Source: Neospora caninum Liverpool (Eukaryota; Apicomplexa; Conoidasida; Eucoccidiorida; Sarcocystidae). From it: a stretch of DNA of 64,000 bases. This document shows positions 56,301 to 64,000 of this stretch, piece after piece. The stretch lies in contig NC_018398.1 of the NCBI RefSeq assembly GCF_000208865.1, positions 5,542,710 through 5,606,709 on the forward strand, in the 5' to 3' direction. Numbering within the stretch: position 1 is the stretch's first letter; each line of letters starts with the position of its first letter. The translations under genes and the position numbers were made by a program. The notes beneath the pieces are model-generated. The model made no database searches. It was given only the letters and a program-made list of their open reading frames with translations, and was not told the origin of the DNA.

Positions 56301-58505
56301 GATGTTTACGAGGGACCAAAACGCTGCTGAGACTGACCCGCGCAGCCCATGTTTCCGGCTTAGAGAACCCCGAAACAATCAAGTCTCGACTGGGAGCACT
56401 CGCGGCTCTGTCAGGGGAAACACTGGAGTATCGGTGGAACAAGTGATGCTGACAGGTGGGCAGGCGACGCGCCTGGGACAGTTTCTCGCAGGGAGGCCTG
56501 AAGAAAATGGTGCACTGTCTGCTCCGGAGCGAACCGTCACTGCTAGGGCCGCCGAGAAGACGGGAAGGCCTGCAGCACTGCTTTGCCTGGAGCCGACCAC
56601 AGCAGAGTCGGGTGCCCCTCCTCGGAGTCCAGGCTACGGTGAGGGAATTGTCGAAGGCATTGGAAGACGCGATGTCTCTGACACTCTGCGACGGGAGAGT
56701 GACTTTGACCTCACGCAAGAGAGTTCCGTGATTGATTCCATGACGGACTCGAGTCAGGATGAACAGGAACAAGATGAAGATGGAACATTTCTTTCGCTCG
56801 TTCGGAAAAGTTTCGATGGCACGTGGTCAGCTCCCAGGGAGGAGGCCTGGGATAATGGACGACAGGAGGTTCCTTTCTTCAGCCAATTCAAGCAGTTCTT
56901 TCCAAGTGGCTTCGTAGATGATTTGACGGAGCCCGAGGAGGGAGGACGCACTGCAGCGATTGCACAGGCGGCTCGGGAGGAGAGCAGAAGATTGAGCCTC
57001 GCGAAAGACAAGAAAATTGCTCAGGAGCTGCCGGCGGCTTTCGGCATAAAGAAAGTGAGCGATCAATGGGAACTTCGTGCGCTTACTATATACGCTTGCG
57101 GCCATCACATTGGCATAAAATCTTTCCAGCTTGCGTCATGTATCGTTACTCAGCACGCTTTCATACGAATTTGTGGGCCTTCATCAGTCGCAATTTTCGA
57201 AGGCGCTACCGAAGTAAGTGCTGTGTAGCTCCCTCTTGGGCTTCTGGAGCGTGACAGGTTGAGGAAAGGTCTACCTCTTGCAACCAGTGATTGACCGGCT
57301 TACAGCCCGTAACTTGTTCTTCTCGGACACACTGTGGAGTGTCCGGGCGGATGAAAAATGGTGCCACGTCCGTATTTCGTGCCGACCAAGCGTCTGTGGA
57401 CCAGGTGACGTAGGTGTAACTTCTGGATTATGCATTTCTGACTTTAGTAATGGGATATTACCCTGTTGCGTGATCGTCACATGTTTCTGACTGGTACGTT
57501 TCCCTGCCTCAGGCTGCTGCACATATTCGTGAAGTGTCATGTCCTCTGCTTCTCCTGAGGCGGGACTTGTTTCTCCATCTAAAGCCGCACATGCTTAGGA
57601 GAGGGGAGGCCGATACGTCCGATGCATCATCCGTCATGGCTGGCGAAGAAGACGACGGCAACTTATCGGATGGCGTTTTTTCCGACACTACGAGTCAGTC
57701 GCAATCCGAGACCGAAGAAGAGGACTGCCACGTCTTTACCAAGGAGGTATTGAGTGATGCGAGCGAGAGTTCTGTCGACAGTACAACAGTGGAAGTGGTA
57801 GAGAAGCCACTCAACATTGAATCCCGAGGTAACCCGGTGAATGCTTTCGGTGGGCGACCTCGTCATCAAAGGCAACAGATAGGTGCGGTGCAAGGGCAAG
57901 CAACGAAGGAGCGCTTCATCTCCCGTCGGCACACTGAGAAGCATTTAGAGAGTAAAGATTGGGCAACACAGCGAAGTGAAGGTCGCAGGGAGGAGAGGGC
58001 AGAACGGAGAGAAGCACGGCGGCGTGCTGAGGCCTACGTGAAATCCGTCGGCCCTCGAGATAGAAAGGCACTTAAACAGGAGGAGGCGAGTGCCGATCGG
58101 ATTATTAAGCTGCTGTCGAACTGGGCAGTGTCAGCAGACAAAGCGACAGTGGCGTTCCGTTTCTATGACACGGGATTTTACAAGACGTTGAGCCGGTTCA
58201 TTAACGAAACCCCAAGCCATATTTCCCGTCCCGGCATGGCCGGAAAAAATAAGCGGAATAGCCTCACGCCCGCATCGGCAGCAGCGCTATTCGCCAGACG
58301 AGCAGAGCAGCATCTGAGGGCAAAGTGGCGGGGTCGGGACGGCCGTCGCCGGTGCCACGGAGAACGTGCCGACCAGCTGGAGGGAATCTGTATCCCACTT
58401 CATATGTTCGAAGTGCCTCCCGCATACCGGCAGAATGAAGTGATGCGCAAGAACTCCCACGAGAGCACGGACTCTACACAGGGAGATTCCTGGATAGACA
58501 AGTAA
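53308..58505 (+). CDS. Giant alpha/beta-hydrolase-fold protein with degenerate active site
   Basis: Six exons: 53308-53959, 54472-54908, 55225-57076, 57130-57213, 57288-57409, 57513-58505, giving about 1,379 residues. The third and fifth donors were chosen by phase and homology. The pieces align in order with ABHD17/FAM108-type serine hydrolases: SYIPCLFYRWPSSNKLLIHIHS and DEDLG, then LNVLAMEFPGYGIM, LDKLRVPPQHVFFSANKL, FGGLILIEPLLVP, then after a long insertion ARNLFFSDTLW and HIREVSCPLLLLRRDLF. The family nucleophile elbow (G-x-S-x-G) is replaced by S-A-N-K-L, so the catalytic Ser is Asn. A roughly 600-residue Ser/Glu-rich insertion separates the core strands. The last 300 residues are a charged extension with a basic coiled stretch (REERAERREARRRAEAYVK). 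Catalysis is unlikely; a binding or scaffold role is inferred. Confidence 0.7.
54141..54161. repeat. Poly-G tract in pseudo-hydrolase intron 1
   Basis: A run of G broken by two T bases (GGGTGGGGGGGGGGGGGTGG) in the 512-nt first intron. Confidence 0.85.
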
Positions 58506-61049
58506 AAAAAGTGTCCCGAATTTTGGCCGTTTGACGTATTCTTTTGAGTACCAGGAAATAGCAGTTATAGCTACGATAATTCCGATGATTCCTATTGGCG
58601 CACGCTACAACTGAACAGCACCCCGGGAGTCGCTCCCGACACATTCACTTCCAGATGGGCGACGTAAAGCCGTATTGCTGAAAACCTGAAAGGGCGTTGC
58701 ATCTCCTTGTATTTCTCGTACCGGCGGAACACTAGAAGACCACTGGGCATCGACTGGGCTTGCCTCGATACGCGCGCTATATGTACAGTGTTTGCCACGT
58801 AGAGAGAGGGCGTCACGATGTTTCACCGGCGTGTTGTTGTTGGTTTGTGCACTACGTGTCTACAGGGCAATATCTGCATATACTTCCTACTTTGATTTCT
58901 TCGGATCAAACTCAGGGACCCATTGACCGGTTTGACTCCTCGGAATAGGAGGTTTACAAGGAATTTCGGTGGCTGCAGGTGGTGGATAGACGCGAGGATA
59001 TCGTTCGGCAAGCGGATCGCCGCAATTTCAGGGCTCTAGAGAAGAACGGTCATGCAGTCGAGCTGCACAGTGTTTAAGATAGGCTTGGCCATTGGTGAGG
59101 CAAGTTGGAGGCCACGAAGGGAAGCAGTCTGTGGTTACAGTGAGCACGGACACTGGTGCATGGATGCCGACAGTTTTTAATCGGCGCAGGAAGCGCTGCG
59201 ATTCGTGCAAGAGACACTAGATGCCCGGATTGGCATGGGCATGTACGTGGGAAACATGCGACAGTTTCACGTGCAGTTGGTTGCGTGAAGTGGAGGTCTG
59301 CTATGTCGTAAACTGTCGACCCCCCCGATACGCATATGAAACATGCAAATTCCCTTCTGAAGTCATGTGCCTCAAATGTGTTACGGCAGATTGTTAAGGA
59401 CGTCCACGATCGTACCCTACGTCGTTTCATGGTGGCGTTGGCCGCATCGCTATCGGCTGAATGTGTCACAACGGGTTTACAAACAAAAACATCCTGTCCC
59501 GGAAGTTAGTTATTTCAGCTAGGATACCGTTAGGTCTCACAAAAAATTTGCAGATGTAGAGTGCAAAGCGACCACACCACGCAGTGCGGTGGCATCACTT
59601 TTCTTTGGGGGTTTGCGCTTTTTGTCACGTGCAAGGATCCCAACCCAGCAGAGGGGTAATCATCAGGGAAACTTTACGCAATCAGAGGCCACTGTTACAT
59701 ACACCACGGTCCGATCGTATGCATATACTTGTGTATTGACAGGTGTGTCTACATGCTGGCATGAGCATGCAGTCGTGGCTTTAAAGGATTGGAGTGGTCG
59801 AGAAACACAAGTCACGAATGCCGCACCGAACAGGGATCCTGAACGAAAAGCTATGCAAGCACAACCATAGTGACGGCAAAAGCTGTAACCGGGGTGTATG
59901 TTACAACAGCCACGATGTCGAACGTGACGATCCGTCTCCCGCAGCTGGATTTTTCCTCACGTAAATGTCAGTCTTTCTAGTTTTGGGTCTGCTGCATTTC
60001 AGGCCTTTGATCGGTAGCTTCCTTCGTGTCAAGTATAGAGAAGTTGAAGAGACTGGGCAAATGGTCCAACCATGTCATCATTGTACTTCGAACCCGTCGG
60101 ATGGATCGACAAACCTGCGCAGCTGTTCGTGTAGGTGACAACACTGTGGGCATGATCTGCCTTAGAGTTTACGTGGGCAACAGGCTGAGTAATTGTTTCT
60201 TGACTGTTTCTTCTCTTCTGCATTATGAGCCTTTCGTTCTCTGCAAGCGACTTCAGTTCGTAGAAGGACAAGCCAACGATGCCGCTGGTGGCCCTGCACT
60301 CAGTGTTAATACTGTTTCGAGTACAGGAAACGACGCAGCGAAGGGTCCCTGGACTGCCTGTTCACTGATTCCATCGCCGCGGGCGTGCATGGTGTTCATC
60401 ATGTGCCCACAAGTGACGCCAATCGCCCGGCAACTCCTTATTCTGAATATCACGCAACTGGCAGTCAACCAAGAGTCTTAGCGTTGGCGCTGGGGCATAA
60501 GCAGAAAAGGTGACAACAGACAAGTAGAGTGTTTCAACAAGGTCCGGTAAGCACTTGTGACTCTAAGCAACGTATATGCTGTCTGCGACTTCCGTACACA
60601 TATACAATGTATATATATGACATCCAACTGCAGATCGTCTAGAGGGAATTCCCTGTGACGACGGTTGGAACACCAGCTTGACAGCGCTCGCACCATCAGC
60701 TGACCCTTGCACGTTTCTATGGAGATAAGTTGATGCGCAAACCCTGAACACCGGGGAAAGCAGCCTCTGTCCACGTCTCAAAGACTGCGCTATAAACATG
60801 CAGTCCGCGTCAGATGGCACTTCCCGCTCATTATCAGGAGCCGGCGTGACGCGTAGATGCTTGCAAGCAAAAATGTGTAGTTTTCGTTATTGCTCGTGCC
60901 TGTGCCGACGACACAGTTCCGAATAATCTTTTTCTACCACTGGAATGATAAAAGCAGTACTGCCCCGATCGTGTCGTCAAAAAAATTATGCGCACCTCGA
61001 TCACGACACCTAATCGCGTGACCTTGCAGGAGACAGGCGCCATGCCATG
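58506..61049. other. Downstream of pseudo-hydrolase gene; no resolved gene
   Basis: This is AT-richer sequence with short frames. Minus-strand frames at 58592-58816, 60029-60271 and 60478-60774 read as somewhat protein-like (for example LKSLAENERLIMQKRR) and could be exons downstream of the candidate start exon at 61313, but no phase-consistent chain was found. Confidence 0.35.
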
Positions 61050-61313
61050 TTAACCAATCAGAAACGCTTTTGACAACTGTAGTCGGGGGAATCCCATTGT
61101 CTGTGCGACGCCATCTCTGAGGCTACAGTTGTCCTGGTCCTCGAACGACCGCTCTTGTGTCCGGTGCTCACACGGCACGCTAACTGCCTGCCCATGTTCT
61201 ATCTCTTTGGTTATCGGAGACATCACATTGCTGACGGTTTGTGAGTTTCCGCCTCCAACAGAAGCAACCTTGCTGCAGCTGTTACTCAAATCCACGAGCG
61301 AACGGCCGACCAT
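61050..61313 (-). CDS. Candidate first exon of an unresolved minus-strand gene
   Basis: An ATG at 61313 in good context (TAAGATGG, A at -3 and G at +4) opens 87 codons starting MVGRSLVDLSNSCSKVAS, rich in Ser, Asn and Glu, ending at TAA or at a weak donor just before it. No domain is recognised. Downstream minus-strand frames between 58.6 and 60.8 kb could be further exons. It may be chance. Confidence 0.25.
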   Translation of the reverse strand: MVGRSLVDLSNSCSKVASVGGGNSQTVSNVMSPITKEIEHGQAVSVPCEHRTQERSFEDQDNCSLRDGVAQTMGFPRLQLSKAFLIG

Positions 61314-61798
61314 CTTAACAGTTTGTTGACCTCATGTCCCGGGTCGCCCGTATCAGGCCCGTCCGGGAAACATCACAATGGCTGAAATAATACATCACAT
61401 CAACACACATGGTCAGCGTGCAACTTCACGCATTTATAACTGCTCTGAAGGAGAGAGTGCTATGAATTGGGGGCTTTCATTCAAAAGCATATCCTGGAAA
61501 TCTCTGCATTCTTCTGAGAGAGCCTACAGATCTGAATCTCTGTGATTGCCAACTCCAGACCAAAATACATGGAGGCGAATTACTTAACATCAGCTACGCA
61601 AGTGCACCATAGAAACGAGAAAGCGCTGAAAGCACCAGACATGTTCGCGATGATGGCTCCGTAGCCTATTTGAGAAACTCATTACGCCCGCAACCATTCG
61701 TCACCGGGTCGCGGAGTGAATCTCGACGGAAAAATAGTAACACGGATTAATTTACTCAGTTTCTGAACGTAATCATTCTACAAGACACAAACCCGTGG

Positions 61799-61822
61799 AT
61801 ATATATATATATATATATATAC
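61799..61822. repeat. TA/CATA microsatellite
   Basis: A TA dinucleotide run passes into ACATACATAC, with no gene around it. Confidence 0.85.
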
Positions 61823-62251
61823 ATACATACTGAGGGGTGGAATGTCACCTCGACGGGATTTATTTCGTCTAATTTAGAGAACTTCACGGGAACACAATCC
61901 TCGCGTCTCCTGTTAAATGTTATGAATCAATCTCCAGTTTCCCCAACTAGATTGTATATATACGTATATGTACTGGCCTGCCATAACAGACAATGTAGAT
62001 TTCAACTGTTAAGGGTACCAACAGAAGTGACAGAAGGCAAGGTGATGGAAAGGGTCCACTTCCTTTCAACGCTGACGCACAATGGCAAAAAGGGCAAACC
62101 CTGCTCATTACTCGGTATTTCGACCAATGGATGAAACGACAAAGCGCTGCATCAGAACGCCACGATCCTCCCTACGCACGCTGCAAACGCTCAGGAGGCT
62201 ACAAAAAGAACTGGACACCGACAAAAATGCATGTTCCGCTCCTTTTCTTAC

Positions 62252-62318
62252 CTACGGCGAGAATACACGCAATTGCCGTTGCGACACCAAGGGCACACGA
62301 TATCAGCTCTTCGAACAT
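62252..62318 (-). CDS. Candidate first exon encoding a hydrophobic N-terminus
   Basis: An ATG at 62318 (CAACATG, A at -3) opens 22 codons, MFEELISCALGVATAIACIL and two more residues, a strongly hydrophobic helix. It runs straight into a good donor (G followed by GTAAGA) in phase 1. The following exon could not be fixed; acceptors at 61984 and 61629 are in phase but give only short tails. A plus-strand frame of 141 codons (62082-62507) covers the same bases and is an alternative explanation. Confidence 0.25.
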
Positions 62319-62816
62319 GTTGACAACGCCTTAGCCTGCTCGTACAGCGGGAATTTCCGTCTGATGAGCCAGCTCTACGTCTCTTCCAAGACGCGGAAGA
62401 GTAACGCGAAAAACGGAAGAGAAAGACGCACACCAATGACGGAAGCCCGCTCGAAAACTAGGGAGGCTAGGGGTAAGGAGGGATATCTATGGTATAATTG
62501 TGGGTGACCACGGAAGTAGAACTTGTTGCCACGAAAGACATGGCAGAAATTCACAGAAAAGTCACCATCCCAACCGGTTCCCCGACATGTTCAAGAATGC
62601 GATGAATAAATACAGACAACTTAAGTAAAAGTAAAGAAAATGCTCTGCATGTGTCTCTACATGATATCTTCCGTGTCACGGCTAGCGAAGAATATTTTAA
62701 TCCTCCTCACCCTAGCCGAAACAAGCGTGGATCGGTTTAGCCGGCCCCCCATCAACGAGCCGGCGACAGACAACCGATAGTGGTACGTCGCTGGCAACTC
62801 TACCAAAGTCCAATGG

Positions 62817-63010
62817 TTAGGTCACGGTGCTCTTCATCTTTTTGGCATACCCTTCATACGTTATGGGCATCTCCCGCATATCCCCGTACTCCAAAGACAC
62901 CGATTGGACAACTGGTGGGCGGAAGGTACTGTCCGCGATTTCCAACGTAAAGTAGAAAATGCCATTCCACAGAGTCGGTGGTGCCGTTGTCAAATTTCCA
63001 TCGACCAATA
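62817..63010 (-). CDS. Candidate terminal exon of an unrecognised protein
   Basis: A CTTTTAG acceptor is followed by an open frame (phase 1) that ends at TAA 62817-62819. The product has a globular look, with alternating hydrophobic and polar residues: TLWNGIFYFTLEIADSTF, then FRPPVVQSVSLEY and a basic end YAKKMKSTVT. No family is recognised, and upstream exons within 63011-64000 were not found. The short length makes this tentative. Confidence 0.3.
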
Positions 63011-64000
63011 CTAAAAGCGATGTACGGTAACTCTAAACTCAGGTGTTTTTAGTAGATTGCCCCTTCCGTCCATTAATTTAGAGAGTTTTCAACCACAGCA
63101 TGCTGTGACAGGTTCAGTAATCGCCCTAATGCGGCACACGGAACCCGTCAAAAACTAACGGCCTGCACAAAAAAGACAAGCATTGGCTCGTTCGCGTAGA
63201 GGGAGTACGAGGTGCGAAGACCTCTGCTTTTCATCTAATTTTTTGATGTTGAACGTTCCTAAAGTCACGTCGGGCCTTTCCTTTCATTGGGCACTCTCAT
63301 TTTATTCGCTAGTCGAATATAGAACAACTTGACGGGGCATGTTGTCCATACAGTAACCGCTACAGAGCAGCTGTCTGCCGACGACATAAACGGATTACAG
63401 GCGCGAGCGAGCACATTGCGTTTGACATATACATCATAGATTTAGGCGCTCTGTCTCAGGCAAGTTGTTGCGTTAATTTTTATGTTATGAACAGAAGCGT
63501 TCTTCCGGCATTATATACATAGTAATGTTCCATTCTTCATGCCTCTGAATGCACGATCCTGCGTGTCGTTGTTAGCTTTGAGAAAAACGTTGTCTCAGTA
63601 AACTCAGAATCAAAACCTCAGGAAACACTGGTGAGCCTCGCAGCTGGTAGTGCTTCAAGCCAATGTTTCGCTGGCCGTAATATAGTGATTTCTGAACGAA
63701 TACGCAGATATATATGAATTAGTATATTGCTATGAAAGAATACGTACACAATCGTACATCTACGTTCTTTCGGGTGATGACTAGATGCCATTTTATGCGT
63801 TTTAGCAGGTGATAGTTTACCACTCCTTCCTAAAATAACATCTAAGAGTAGTTACTCCTAAAACCCAACTAGCTTCAATCTCAGTTTAGACGGAGCAGCT
63901 CCATATCGCTCAGGAGGCGTCGCGTATATTTCATGTTGTAAGTAAAAGAATATTGTCCCGTGTGTAAGCAGCTGCCTTTGTTGTCCTTTTAGTAGTAGCC
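63011..64000. other. AT-rich right end, nothing resolved
   Basis: No frame above 60 codons and no clear splice-flanked exon. It could be an intron or upstream flank of a gene beyond the right edge. Confidence 0.4.

Noticed and set aside
59074..59469. 131-codon minus-strand frame
   Set aside because: Cys- and His-rich without a consistent zinc-ligand pattern, and no in-phase neighbours were found.
62082..62507. 141-codon plus-strand frame with a good ATG context
   Set aside because: Basic, Arg/Thr-rich and without a domain. The opposite strand shows a hydrophobic start followed by a strong donor. Neither is certain, so it was left out as a gene.

Overview
This window is nuclear DNA of a cyst-forming coccidian (Apicomplexa, Sarcocystidae), most likely Toxoplasma gondii. 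Hammondia or Neospora cannot be excluded from sequence alone. The reasons are moderately GC-rich DNA, genes cut by many GT-AG introns, long Ser/Pro/Glu/Ala-rich insertions in proteins, TA and CA/TG microsatellites, TGCATGC-type promoter words, and a complete ortholog of the apicomplexan Na+ pump ATP4. No bacterial, phage, CRISPR or rRNA features were seen. Exon joins below were worked out by hand from splice sites, reading phase and protein homology. Only CDS extents are given, because UTRs cannot be placed.

Left half (1-30 kb). A Glu-rich C-terminal tail of a plus-strand gene enters from the left edge. After about 5.4 kb without a clear gene comes ATP4 (plus, 14 coding exons, 5883-15718). 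It lies tail to tail with a very large PIAS/SIZ-type SUMO E3 ligase (minus, 14 exons, 19927-29782). The ligase has SAP, plant-SIZ1-like PHD, PINIT and SP-RING domains, then an approximately 1,300-residue disordered tail with three SUMO-interaction-like motifs. Introns of ATP4 run from about 230 to 1,070 nt.

Middle (30-49 kb). A possible plus-strand ORF near 31.6-32.6 kb is followed by a minus-strand TPR-repeat protein with a hydrophobic C-terminus (35372-42379). Divergent from it is a plus-strand secretory protein of 337 residues (43730-45169) with a signal peptide, coiled coil, Pro/Glu-rich acidic stalk and a terminal membrane helix. Its seven introns are tiny, and four of them are exactly 55 nt. 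A minus-strand protein with three CCCH zinc fingers (45861-49102) follows.

Right part (49-64 kb). This holds two weakly supported hypothetical genes (plus, about 50714-51477; minus, about 51668-52476). Next is a plus-strand giant alpha/beta-hydrolase-fold protein (53308-58505) whose nucleophile serine is lost and whose fold is split by a roughly 600-residue insertion. The final 5.5 kb is AT-richer, with only isolated candidate exons.

The genes do not form an obvious pathway. They are independent eukaryotic transcription units, several in divergent pairs that share promoter regions (TPR/secretory protein; CCCH/hypothetical; hypothetical/pseudo-hydrolase). The most novel signals are the micro-intron secretory gene, the degenerate hydrolase, and the micro-intron hypothetical gene beside it.
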